From NCBI GenBank assembly GCA_002361735.1, contig DETS01000005.1:3217-27723 (forward strand): a stretch of DNA of 24,507 nt, given 5' to 3'. Source of the DNA: Lachnospiraceae bacterium UBA3282 (GTDB lineage: Bacteria; Bacillota; Clostridia; Lachnospirales; Lachnospiraceae). The stretch's first letter is position 1; every line of letters begins with the position of its first letter. A program made the position numbers and the translations under genes. A model generated the notes under the pieces. The model was not told the origin of the DNA. It was given only the letters and a program-made list of their open reading frames with translations, and ran no database searches. Shown here piece by piece: positions 5,125-11,858 of the stretch.

Positions 5125-5982
5125 ATGGGAATCATAAAAACAGACAAACTTTCATTTGAATATATCAGGCGTGATGAGGAAGGCAATGTGGAGGGTATCA
5201 CCCGCGCAGTGGACGAGGTGGATCTTGACGTAAAGCAGGGTGAGTTTATTGCCATTCTGGGGCACAACGGTTCCGGAAAGTCGACTCTTGCCAAGCACAT
5301 CAACGCCATTCTCTATCCCACGGAGGGCACGATCCGGGTGGACGGTATGGACACGCAGGATGAGAAGCATCTCTGGGACATCCGCAGGGAGGCAGGGATG
5401 GTCTTTCAGAATCCGGACAATCAGATCATCGGTCAGGTTGTGGAGGAGGATGTGGGATTTGGTCCCGAGAATATGGGCGTGCCCACGAAGGAGATTTGGG
5501 AACGCGTGGAGGAGAGTCTGAAAGCGGTGGGAATGTACGAGTATCGCAAGCACTCCCCCAACAAACTCTCGGGCGGGCAGAAACAGCGTGTTTCCATTGC
5601 GGGCGTCATTGCCATGCACCCGAAATGTATCATTCTGGATGAACCGACGGCGATGCTCGATCCGAACGGCCGTAAAGAAGTGATACGGGCGGTGCGGGCC
5701 CTGAATGATGTGGAAGGCATCACGGTGGTGCTGATCACACATTATATGGAAGAAATCATTCACGCGGACATGGTCTACGTGATGGACAAAGGGCAGATTG
5801 CCATGGAAGGAACGCCGCGGGAAATCTTTTCCCGTGTGGAGGAGTTACAGGAATTGCGCCTCGACGTGCCGCAGGTAACGCTTCTGGCTCATGAGTTGAA
5901 GCAAAGGGGCGTGCAGCTGCCGGACGGCATTTTGACGATTGAGGAGCTCGTGGCGGCGCTGGTGGATCGCAAGGGCATATAG
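5125..5982 (+). CDS. ecfA1: ECF transporter ATPase EcfA1
   Basis: This is one of two ATPases of the energy-coupling factor module, which powers uptake of vitamins and metals through exchangeable S-components. In the 285-aa product I see Walker A GHNGSGKST (46-54), Q-loop Q95 (VFQNPDNQ), signature LSGGQKQRV (148-156), Walker B IILDEPTAMLDP (169-180) and switch H206. Its start overlaps no gene, and the ribosome binding site is weak: AGGA about 15 bases upstream. The N-terminus MGIIKTDKLSFEY nevertheless matches the family. ecfA2 follows 23 bases after its stop. The upstream gap (4906-5124) holds the divergent peptidase promoter and no clear ecf promoter. Confidence 0.95.
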   Translation: MGIIKTDKLSFEYIRRDEEGNVEGITRAVDEVDLDVKQGEFIAILGHNGSGKSTLAKHINAILYPTEGTIRVDGMDTQDEKHLWDIRREAGMVFQNPDNQIIGQVVEEDVGFGPENMGVPTKEIWERVEESLKAVGMYEYRKHSPNKLSGGQKQRVSIAGVIAMHPKCIILDEPTAMLDPNGRKEVIRAVRALNDVEGITVVLITHYMEEIIHADMVYVMDKGQIAMEGTPREIFSRVEELQELRLDVPQVTLLAHELKQRGVQLPDGILTIEELVAALVDRKGI

Positions 5983-6005
5983 GGTGCCCGGGCATGGAGG
6001 TAACG

Positions 6006-6848
6006 ATGTCTCTTATTTTAGATCATGTAAATTACAGCTATGGCGATGACACGGCGCTTTCCGTGCACGCCTTGAAAGATGTGAGTCTGGTGATTCCCGA
6101 CGGGCAGTTTATCGGGCTGATCGGGCATACGGGTTCCGGAAAATCGACGCTGGTACAGCATTTGAATGGGCTGCTTAAGCCTACGAGCGGCGCTATTTAC
6201 TATAATGGCGAGGACATTCACGACCCTGATTTTGATAAGAAGAAGCTGCGCAGCAAGGTCGGGCTGGTCTTTCAGTATCCGGAGCATCAGCTGTTTGAAA
6301 TCGATGTGTTTAAGGATGTCTGCTTTGGACCGAAGAATCTGGGACTGTCCCAAAAAGAGACGGAGCTTCGCGCTTATGCGGCCTTGAAGCAGGTAGGCAT
6401 TGCGGACGAGTATTTTTACCAGTCGCCTTTTGACCTTTCCGGAGGGCAGAAGCGTCGGGTGGCGATCGCGGGTGTGCTTGCCATGAAGCCGGAGATATTG
6501 GTGCTGGATGAGCCGACTGCGGGGCTTGACCCCAAGGGACGGGATGAGATCCTGGATCAGATCGCAAAGCTAAAGGAGGAGACGGGGATCACGGTGATTC
6601 TGGTTTCTCACAGTATGGAGGATGTTGCCAAATATGTGGAGCGGATCATTGTGATGAACAAGGGAAGCGTTCTTTACGACGATGCACCGCGAGAGGTTTT
6701 TCAGCATTATCAGGAGCTTGAGCAGGTGGGCCTGGCGGCGCCTCAGGTGACTTACATTATGCAGGCGCTGGCAAAGAAGGGCATGAAGGTGGATACGACG
6801 GCGACAACGATCACAGAGGCCGTGGAGGAAATTCTGAAAGCGCTGTAG
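6006..6848 (+). CDS. ecfA2: ECF transporter ATPase EcfA2
   Basis: The second ATPase of the energy-coupling factor module, 280 aa, forming a heterodimer with EcfA1. Motifs: Walker A GHTGSGKST (40-48), Q-loop Q90 (VFQYPEHQ), signature LSGGQKRRV (144-152), Walker B ILVLDEPTAGLDP (164-176), switch H202. The frame opens at an ATG at 5994, but TGGAGGTAACG is placed correctly for the ATG at 6006, giving the usual N-terminus MSLILDHVNYSYG; I chose 6006. It is co-directional with ecfA1, and ecfT follows 95 bases later across a hairpin. Confidence 0.95.
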   Translation: MSLILDHVNYSYGDDTALSVHALKDVSLVIPDGQFIGLIGHTGSGKSTLVQHLNGLLKPTSGAIYYNGEDIHDPDFDKKKLRSKVGLVFQYPEHQLFEIDVFKDVCFGPKNLGLSQKETELRAYAALKQVGIADEYFYQSPFDLSGGQKRRVAIAGVLAMKPEILVLDEPTAGLDPKGRDEILDQIAKLKEETGITVILVSHSMEDVAKYVERIIVMNKGSVLYDDAPREVFQHYQELEQVGLAAPQVTYIMQALAKKGMKVDTTATTITEAVEEILKAL

Positions 6849-6876
6849 CAGCAAAGAAGCGGCAAAAGTCGGTGAT

Positions 6877-6912
6877 GGCGGACGCAAAGATAAGAATCGT
6901 GCCGCCTTTTTA
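6877..6912 (+). terminator. Terminator-like hairpin between ecfA2 and ecfT
   Basis: GGCGGACG (6877-6884) pairs with CGT-G-CCGCC (6898-6906, one bulged G), followed by TTTTTAAG. It lies inside an operon whose products form one complex, so it may act as a partial terminator or attenuator that lowers ecfT relative to the ATPases. Confidence 0.5.
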
Positions 6913-6943
6913 AGACAAGCCGTTCGGCAGATAAGAGGTAAAC

Positions 6944-7744
6944 ATGATACGAGATATTACATTGGGCCAGTATTATCAGACGGAATCCGTCATTCATAAA
7001 CTGGACCCGCGCGTTAAACTGGTGGCGACTATGGGCTTTATCATCTCGCTTTTTGTGGTGGACAGTTGGGTGGGGTATGTCGTTGCGGCTGTCTTTTTGG
7101 CGGTGATGATCAAATTGTCGAGGGTTCCTTTCCGCTTTATGGTAAAAGGGATGAAGGCGATCGTGATGATTTTGATGATCACGGTGGTCTTTAATCTCTT
7201 TTTGACACCGGGGGAGCCGCTTGTCACGTTCTGGAAGCTGACGATCACAAAGGAAGGCGCGCGGATCGCCGTGATGATGGCAGTCAGGCTGTCATTTCTC
7301 ATCGTCGGCTCCTCTCTGATGACGCTGACCACCACACCGAACAGTTTGACGGACGGCATGGAAAAGTTGATGGGACCTTTGAAGCTTATGAAGGTGCCGG
7401 TGCATGAGGTGGCGATGATGATGTCTATCGCCCTGCGCTTTATCCCGATCCTGCTGGAGGAGACGGATAAGATCATGAAAGCGCAGATTGCCCGTGGAGC
7501 GGATTTTGAGAGTGGAAACCTGATCAAAAAGGCAAAAGCGATGGTGCCGCTTTTGGTGCCGCTGTTTATTTCCGCCTTTCGTCGTGCAAATGATCTGGCG
7601 ATGGCGATGGAGGCCAGGTGCTATCGGGGCGGAGAGCATCGTACAAAGATGAAGCCCTTACAGTATCATGCGGCGGACCGGATCGCGTATCTGGTGCTGC
7701 TTGCATATTTCTCGGGCTGTGTGGCGCTGCGGATATATTTATAA
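6944..7744 (+). CDS. ecfT: ECF transporter transmembrane component EcfT
   Basis: The 266-aa membrane scaffold that couples the EcfA1/A2 ATPases to substrate-binding S-proteins. Hydrophobic segments fall at about 25-60, 70-88, 108-130, 155-172 and 240-262. The two cytoplasmic coupling motifs are visible: A183-R184-G185 in AQIARGADFE and A224-R225-C226 in AMEARCYRGG. The N-terminus (ITLGQYYQTESVIHKLDPRVKL) is the family signature. The start follows AAGAGGTAAAC. No S-component gene is in the window, consistent with a group II ECF module shared by scattered S-proteins. Confidence 0.95.
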   Translation: MIRDITLGQYYQTESVIHKLDPRVKLVATMGFIISLFVVDSWVGYVVAAVFLAVMIKLSRVPFRFMVKGMKAIVMILMITVVFNLFLTPGEPLVTFWKLTITKEGARIAVMMAVRLSFLIVGSSLMTLTTTPNSLTDGMEKLMGPLKLMKVPVHEVAMMMSIALRFIPILLEETDKIMKAQIARGADFESGNLIKKAKAMVPLLVPLFISAFRRANDLAMAMEARCYRGGEHRTKMKPLQYHAADRIAYLVLLAYFSGCVALRIYL

Positions 7745-7833
7745 AAAGCTATTACATGAGTAAGCGGAAGTGTGGTGGGCAGACTGTGAAAGCGGTTTTA
7801 TGAGGAGCTGCCCGTGATGGGAAGTGCGACGAG

Positions 7834-8706
7834 ATGAAACGAGTTATGTTAACTGTTGCGTATGACGGAACGGCTTACAGCGGTTGGCAGCTGCAGCCGA
7901 ATGGGGAAACCATAGAGAGTGTCCTGAACCGCTGCCTGTCGGAGCTGACAGGCGAAACGGTGGAAGTGATCGGTGCAAGCCGCACCGATTCGGGAGTGCA
8001 CGCCTTGGGTAATGTGGCGGTGTTTGACACGCGAAGCCCGATTCCGCCGGAAAAGTTTTCTTACGCTTTGAACCAGAGACTGCCGGAAGATATCAGGATC
8101 CGCGGCTCGCGGGAAGTGGCGGCGGATTTTCATCCCAGACACCTCGCGAGCATCAAAACCTATGAATATCGGATCTGCAACGCAGAGTTTCCCCTGCCGA
8201 CAAAGCGCCTTTACGAACATTTTACTTATGTGCCGTTAGATGTCAGCCTGATGAAACAGGCGGCGGTTTATCTGGTGGGAGAGCATGACTTCAAGAGTTT
8301 TTGCAGTGTGGATACCCAGGCGAAGACCACCGTGCGCAGAATCGAAGAAATCACAGTGCGGGAGGTTCCCCTTATCGGAGTCGGATTTGCGGGTGAAAGA
8401 ACCGCGGCTGACGGGGCCTTTGGGGCAGCTTATGCAGAGGAGAGAGACCGAAGGGAAGACTCGGCTTTGGAAGAACGGGAGATCATAATCCGCGTGCGAG
8501 GGCGAGGTTTCTTATATAATATGGTAAGAATTATTGCAGGCACATTGATGGAAGTCGGCAGGGGACAGCTGCCGCCCGGGCAGATGAAAGAGATTCTTCT
8601 TGCCCGTGACAGGCAGAAGGCGGGACCGACTGCACCGGCTTGCGGTTTGACGCTCATTGGATACGAATTTTTGGAAAAACCTGTTGACACACGCGGAGGC
8701 GTATAA
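7834..8706 (+). CDS. truA: tRNA pseudouridine synthase TruA, with a C-terminal-half insertion
   Basis: TruA converts U38-U40 in the anticodon arm of many tRNAs to pseudouridine. The 290-aa product carries the catalytic aspartate D52 in ASRTDSGVHALG, the early motif YDGTAYSGWQLQ (10-21), HPRHLASIKTYEYRI and GRGFLYNMVRIIAGTL. About 30-35 residues near 190-222 (ERTAADGAFGAAYAEERDRR onward) are extra compared with the usual 245-260 aa and look like a surface loop. The ribosome binding site is weak. The 3' end of the gene contains the -35 and part of the -10 of the rplM promoter, so its last codons are constrained twice. Confidence 0.95.
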   Translation: MKRVMLTVAYDGTAYSGWQLQPNGETIESVLNRCLSELTGETVEVIGASRTDSGVHALGNVAVFDTRSPIPPEKFSYALNQRLPEDIRIRGSREVAADFHPRHLASIKTYEYRICNAEFPLPTKRLYEHFTYVPLDVSLMKQAAVYLVGEHDFKSFCSVDTQAKTTVRRIEEITVREVPLIGVGFAGERTAADGAFGAAYAEERDRREDSALEEREIIIRVRGRGFLYNMVRIIAGTLMEVGRGQLPPGQMKEILLARDRQKAGPTAPACGLTLIGYEFLEKPVDTRGGV

Positions 8707-8712
8707 TATAAT
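8684..8712 (+). promoter_or_regulatory. Consensus sigma-A promoter for rplM-rpsI, inside truA's 3' end
   Basis: TTGACA (8684-8689), exactly 17 bases, TATAAT (8707-8712): a perfect match to consensus in both boxes. A start near 8719 gives an rplM leader of about 210 bases. A second TATAAT at 8702 is only 12 bases from the -35 and is probably not used. Confidence 0.88.
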
Positions 8713-8718
8713 AGGTAA

Positions 8719-8930
8719 CTGTGACGAATTGTTTATCAATGTCTTGCCATAGCCCCGGTAAGGCATTTGAAAGGCACAGGGACAGCAGCTTTGCTGTCGG
8801 TTGTGCGGCGGGCTTAAAACCAATTGTCCGCATAGAGAAATACAAACTGCCGTGGAGAGATGCCGAGTGTGGCCGGACATCCGCATGAGGGTCTTTGGAA
8901 GCGGCGCAGAAAGATTAACGGAGGAATATC
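8719..8930 (+). promoter_or_regulatory. Long structured leader of rplM-rpsI, candidate L13 autoregulatory leader
   Basis: About 210 untranslated bases precede rplM. They hold a strong hairpin, GACAGCA-GCTT-TGCTGTC (8781-8798), extended by GCACA (8774-8778) with TGTGC (8802-8806). AGCCC (8751-8755) can close the whole arm with GGGCT (8810-8814). The structure lies well upstream of the start. L13 leaders that bind the ribosomal protein are known upstream of rplM in Firmicutes. I infer this role from position and structure and have not matched a consensus. Confidence 0.5.
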
Positions 8931-9359
8931 ATGAAAACTTTTATGGCAAGCCCGGCTACAATCGAGAGAAAGTGGTATGTAGTTGATGCGACAGATATGA
9001 CGCTTGGTCGTCTGTCCTCTGAAGTTGCCAAGGTGCTCAGAGGCAAAAATAAGCCGATCTTCACCCCGCATATTGATACGGGTGACTATGTAATCGTAGT
9101 CAATGCGGAGAAGGTAAAGGTAACAGGAAAGAAGTTAGATCAGAAGATTTACTATCATCACTCCGATTATGTGGGCGGTATGAAAGAAACCACCCTGAAA
9201 GAGATGTTGCAGAGACACCCTGAGAGAGTTGTGGAGCATGCGGTCAAGGGAATGCTTCCCAAGGGTCCCCTCGGCAGACAGATGTACAAGAAGCTTTTCG
9301 TGTACGTGGGACCTGAGCACAAGCAGGCGGCACAGAAACCGGAAGTGTTAACATTTTAA
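8931..9359 (+). CDS. rplM: 50S ribosomal protein L13
   Basis: L13 is a 142-aa early-assembly protein of the large subunit. Family blocks are clear: RKWYVVDATDMTLGRLSSEVAKVLRGKNKP, DTGDYVIVVNAEKV, KIYYHHSDYVGGM, and VKGMLPKGPLGRQMYKKLFVY before the end. The length is normal for the family. The start follows AACGGAGGAATATC. It is the first gene of the two-gene L13-S9 operon behind the consensus promoter at 8684, with rpsI 17 bases downstream. Confidence 0.98.
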   Translation: MKTFMASPATIERKWYVVDATDMTLGRLSSEVAKVLRGKNKPIFTPHIDTGDYVIVVNAEKVKVTGKKLDQKIYYHHSDYVGGMKETTLKEMLQRHPERVVEHAVKGMLPKGPLGRQMYKKLFVYVGPEHKQAAQKPEVLTF

Positions 9360-9376
9360 GAAAGGGATAAGGAATC

Positions 9377-9781
9377 ATGGCGAAAGCAGATAAATCAGCA
9401 AAGTATTATGGAACCGGCAGAAGAAAGAAATCCATTGCCAGAGTATTTTTAATGCCCGGTAAGGGTCAGATTACCATCAACAAGAGAAACATTGACGATT
9501 ACTTCGGTCTTGAGACCCTGAAAGTGATCGTGCGTCAGCCTCTTGCGGCAACCGATACGGTGGATAAGTTCGATGCGGTCATCACCGTAAAGGGCGGCGG
9601 TTATACAGGACAGGCGGGTGCGGTGAGACACGGTATCGCCAGAGCGCTGCTCCAGGCGGATCCCGACTACAGACCTACTCTGAAAAAGGCAGGTTTCCTG
9701 ACCAGAGATCCTCGTATGAAGGAGAGAAAGAAATACGGTCTCAAAGCAGCGAGACGCGCACCGCAGTTCTCCAAGAGATAA
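9377..9781 (+). CDS. rpsI: 30S ribosomal protein S9
   Basis: A 134-aa small-subunit protein whose C-terminal tail reaches the P-site tRNA. Visible blocks are YYGTGRRKKSIARVFLMPGK near the start, the GGGYTGQAGAVRHGIARAL region, and the terminal AARRAPQFSKR with the conserved final SKR. The length is normal. AAGGGATAAGGAATC precedes the start. It is co-transcribed with rplM and followed by a strong hairpin. Confidence 0.98.
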   Translation: MAKADKSAKYYGTGRRKKSIARVFLMPGKGQITINKRNIDDYFGLETLKVIVRQPLAATDTVDKFDAVITVKGGGYTGQAGAVRHGIARALLQADPDYRPTLKKAGFLTRDPRMKERKKYGLKAARRAPQFSKR

Positions 9782-9807
9782 GTGCTGTCTGCGAAAGGCA
9801 GATATGG

Positions 9808-9850
9808 AAAAGGACACAGAGCAAGTTTTCTTGCGTCTGTGCCCTTTTAT
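9808..9850 (+). terminator. Terminator after rpsI (first of two identical copies)
   Basis: GGACACAGAGCAAG, TTTT loop, CTTGC-G-TCTGTGCCC, then TTTTAT: a long hairpin with one bulged G and one mismatch, followed by T residues. Bases 9809-9841 recur exactly at 10680-10712. Confidence 0.85.
9809..9841 (+). repeat. 33-bp direct repeat, copy 1
   Basis: Identical over 33 bases to 10680-10712, beginning AAAGGACACAGAGCAAG and ending CTTGCGTCTGTG. The two copies are 871 bases apart in the same orientation and bracket the small gene and kinase pair at 9902-10647. Each copy is a transcription terminator. Confidence 0.93.
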
Positions 9851-9901
9851 ATATTCCAGTTTCTTTGGGAGCTAAGAAGTACAGATTATGGAGGTGGTGC
9901 T

Positions 9902-10081
9902 ATGTGTGATGTTAAAAAGTACGAGAAAATTTATGAGGACATAAAAGTGTTGCAACCGGAAGATACTTTACAGCTTGTGTTGGAAGCGGAAACGGAGGAA
10001 CAAAGGAATTTTTATGAAATGATTGGTGATTTTCTTCTGCAACAGAAACAGCGGCAGGTGATAGAAAGGAATCTCTTTTAG
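9902..10081 (+). CDS. Small acidic protein, candidate antitoxin partner of the zeta-like kinase
   Basis: A 59-aa mainly helical protein (MCDVKKYEKIYEDIKVLQPE ... QKQRQVIERNLF) rich in Glu and Gln. It has no recognised domain. A longer frame opens upstream near 9782 with no ribosome binding site; TATGGAGGTGGTGCT places the start at 9902. Its TAG stop overlaps the kinase GTG start by one base (10081), implying translational coupling. Small proteins in this position usually neutralise zeta-type kinases, so I infer an antitoxin role from context and size only. Confidence 0.65.
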   Translation: MCDVKKYEKIYEDIKVLQPEDTLQLVLEAETEEQRNFYEMIGDFLLQQKQRQVIERNLF

Positions 10082-10647
10082 TGAAGAAATATATTTTAAT
10101 AGCAGGCGTTAATGGGGTGGGTAAATCGACTCTGTATCAATTATTACAAAGCTTGCATGATATGCCGAGAGTGAATGCAGATGAAATATTGAGGGGATTT
10201 GGTGATTGGAGAAATTCGACAGATATTATGACTGCCGGAAAGATTGCGGTAAAGAAAATTGCTAAGTATTTTGATGAAGGCATTACTTTTAATCAGGAAA
10301 CTACATTGTGCGGAAAGTCAATCATAAATAATATAACAAAAGCGAAGAATAGAGGATATTTTATTGAACTACATTATATCGGGGTTGAGAGTGCAGAGAT
10401 TGCAAAAGAAAGAGTAACCGGACGTATGAAACGAGGCGGTCATGGTATTGCGGAACAGGATATAGAAAGAAGATATATCGAGACATTTGATCATTTGAAA
10501 ATTGTTCTGCCGGAATGTGATTTGGTAGCATTTTATGATAATACCATAGAGTTTCGCAGATTTGCAATTTATAAAAATGGAAAGCCGGTCAAAATTTCGC
10601 ATAGTGTACCGAGTTGGTATGAAAGATATGTAGCAGATATGGAGTAA
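10081..10647 (+). CDS. Zeta-toxin-like P-loop kinase (COG4185 type)
   Basis: A 188-aa nucleoside-kinase-fold protein. Walker A is GVNGVGKST (9-17). Zeta-like features follow: RVNADEILRGFG with an acidic residue after the first beta strand, FNQETTLCGKS, and ERVTGRMKRGGHGIAEQDIERRY with the arginine-rich lid. Zeta toxins phosphorylate UDP-N-acetylglucosamine and block wall synthesis. COG4185 relatives keep the fold, but their substrates are mostly untested. It starts with GTG, overlapping the upstream stop. Base composition is more AT-rich than in the ribosomal genes next to it, and the pair is bracketed by 33-bp repeats, both signs of acquisition. It could instead be a housekeeping small-molecule kinase. 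Confidence 0.8.
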   Translation: MKKYILIAGVNGVGKSTLYQLLQSLHDMPRVNADEILRGFGDWRNSTDIMTAGKIAVKKIAKYFDEGITFNQETTLCGKSIINNITKAKNRGYFIELHYIGVESAEIAKERVTGRMKRGGHGIAEQDIERRYIETFDHLKIVLPECDLVAFYDNTIEFRRFAIYKNGKPVKISHSVPSWYERYVADME

Positions 10648-10679
10648 ATGTCTCATAGAAATTTTCGGATGTTTTCACG

Positions 10680-10712
10680 AAAGGACACAGAGCAAGTTTT
10701 CTTGCGTCTGTG
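10680..10712 (+). repeat. 33-bp direct repeat, copy 2
   Basis: An exact copy of 9809-9841. Flanking bases differ on both sides, so the identity is limited to the terminator itself. Confidence 0.93.
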
Positions 10713-10720
10713 TCGCTTTT
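10680..10720 (+). terminator. Terminator after the kinase (second copy)
   Basis: The same hairpin as after rpsI. In this copy the outer pair GGACACAGA/TCTGTGTC is perfect, and CGCTTTTGCTTT follows. It ends the kinase pair. Confidence 0.8.
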
Positions 10721-10731
10721 GCTTTATAGGA

Positions 10732-10768
10732 AAGTGCGATAACGTAAACCATTTAAGGAGAATGCGAA
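10732..10768 (+). repeat. 37-nt dispersed intergenic element, copy 1
   Basis: Matches 13073-13109 at 29 of 37 positions in the same orientation, sharing TGCGA, GTAA, CC, TTTA and GGAGAATG. Both copies lie after a terminator and before the next gene (GntR here, MATE at the other). Neither copy is in a coding frame. Confidence 0.6.
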
Positions 10769-10801
10769 GCATTCTCTTGATCGTCGCTGCTGAGCGACGA
10801 T
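10758..10801 (+). promoter_or_regulatory. Two tandem perfect hairpins upstream of the GntR promoter
   Basis: GAGAATGC-GAA-GCATTCTC (10758-10776) and ATCGTCGCT-GCTG-AGCGACGAT (10780-10801) are separated by three bases. TATTTATT follows the second. They could be a further terminator insulating the regulator operon, or protein sites. The first hairpin grows out of the 37-nt repeat element. Confidence 0.6.
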
Positions 10802-10807
10802 TATTTA

Positions 10808-10858
10808 TTGACAACTGTTGTGCGGTGTATTATACTGTACTTGTATATATAATACAGT
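10808..10858 (+). promoter_or_regulatory. GntR-operon promoter with overlapping operator dyad
   Basis: TTGACA (10808-10813), 17 bases, TATACT (10831-10836). Across the -10 and start site lie GTATTATA (10827-10834) and TATAATAC (10848-10855), perfect 8-base inverted arms 13 bases apart. ACTGTA (10834-10839) and TACAGT (10853-10858) form a second interleaved dyad. This position suits repression by the GntR protein encoded next. Confidence 0.75.
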
Positions 10859-10881
10859 TAAGACCGGAAGGCGGTGAAAGC

Positions 10882-11259
10882 TTGGAGATCTTTGTGAGCA
10901 ATAAGTCAAATCGCCCTTTGTATGAGCAGATTTTGGCACAAATGAAAGCGCAGATTATGAGTGGCGAACTGAAAGCGGGGGATGCGGTCCCCTCTATCCG
11001 CTCTCTTGCAAAGTCGCTGCAGATCAGCGTTTTAACAGTGCAGAAGGCATATGACCTCTTGCAGGCGGACGGTTTTATTGAAACAACGGCAGGGAAAGGC
11101 TGTTATGTTTCGGCACAAAATCAGGATTTCTATTTGGAGGAACAGCAGAAAAAGATAGAGGAACATTTTAATGAAGCCATCGAGATAGCCCGCACAAGCG
11201 GAATATCGCTTGATAAGCTGATTGATTTATTGACACTGTTATATGAGGAGGATGGATGA
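10882..11259 (+). CDS. GntR-family (YtrA-type) transcriptional regulator
   Basis: A 125-aa winged-helix regulator: N-terminal DNA-binding domain (PLYEQILAQMKAQIMSGELK, VPSIRSLAKSLQISVLTVQK, YDLLQADGFIETTAGKGCYV, about residues 12-78), then a short two-helix tail (LEEQQKKIEEHFNEAIEIAR). That size and tail define the YtrA subgroup, which usually controls an adjacent ABC transporter. The frame is open far upstream but without plausible starts. TTG at 10882 follows AAGGCGGTGAAAGC and gives the right N-terminus; GTG at 10894 is the alternative. The stop overlaps the ATPase start (ATGA). It probably represses its own operon at 10827-10858. Confidence 0.9.
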   Translation: MEIFVSNKSNRPLYEQILAQMKAQIMSGELKAGDAVPSIRSLAKSLQISVLTVQKAYDLLQADGFIETTAGKGCYVSAQNQDFYLEEQQKKIEEHFNEAIEIARTSGISLDKLIDLLTLLYEEDG

Positions 11260-11858
11260 TGACGAATGCTTTGACAATATCAGGGCTTACGAAAAGCTAT
11301 AACGATTTTGTTTTGGATCATGTTTCGTTTACCGTTCCAAGCGGATCGATTGTCGGACTGATCGGGAAAAATGGCGCAGGCAAAAGCACGACAATCAATG
11401 CGGCTTTGGGACTTATCCAAAAAGAATCCGGTCAGGACTCCAAGCTATTGATTTTAGACGAAGCGACCAGTGGTCTTGATCCTGTTATTCGAGATGATAT
11501 TTTAGATATGCTTTTGGAGTTCGTTCAGAATGAAGAATGCTCCATACTGGTATCTTCACACATTACCAGCGATTTGGAAAAAATTGCAGATTATATCGTC
11601 TTCATTCATGAGGGAAAAGTGGTATTTTCCAAGCCCAAGGATGAACTGATCGAGCAATACGGCATTATGAAGTGTGGCGCGGCGCAGTTTGACGCATTGG
11701 AACGAGCGGATATTATCGTGTACCGCAAAATGGACTATGAATGGCAGGTTTTGATTTCTGACCGCGAAAAAATGCAGAAAAAATATCCGAAGGCAATGAT
11801 CGTTCCGGCAACGATCGATGAAATGATGCTGCTCTATGTAAAGGGGGAAAAGGGATGA
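11256..11858 (+). pseudogene. ABC transporter ATPase with internal in-frame deletion
   Basis: The 200-aa product starts as a normal ABC ATPase (LTISGLTKSYNDFVLDHVSF, Walker A GKNGAGKST at 37-45). It then jumps from LGLIQKESGQ (51-60) straight to DSKLLILDEATSGLDP (61-76, Walker B), followed by switch H102. The family normally has about 85-95 residues here, holding the Q-loop, helical subdomain and LSGGQ-type signature. All of these are missing, while the frame stays open. The junction is near 11433-11436. Without a signature motif an ABC dimer cannot form normal ATP sites, so I expect it to be inactive or to need a partner. The ORF itself is intact, with ATGA overlaps at both ends. Regulator, ATPase and permease are the standard YtrA-type operon order. 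Confidence 0.8.

Noticed and set aside
10648..10881. Upstream extension of the GntR frame to 10648
   Set aside because: It would run through a terminator, two hairpins and a consensus promoter. YtrA-type proteins are about 125 aa, matching the TTG start at 10882.
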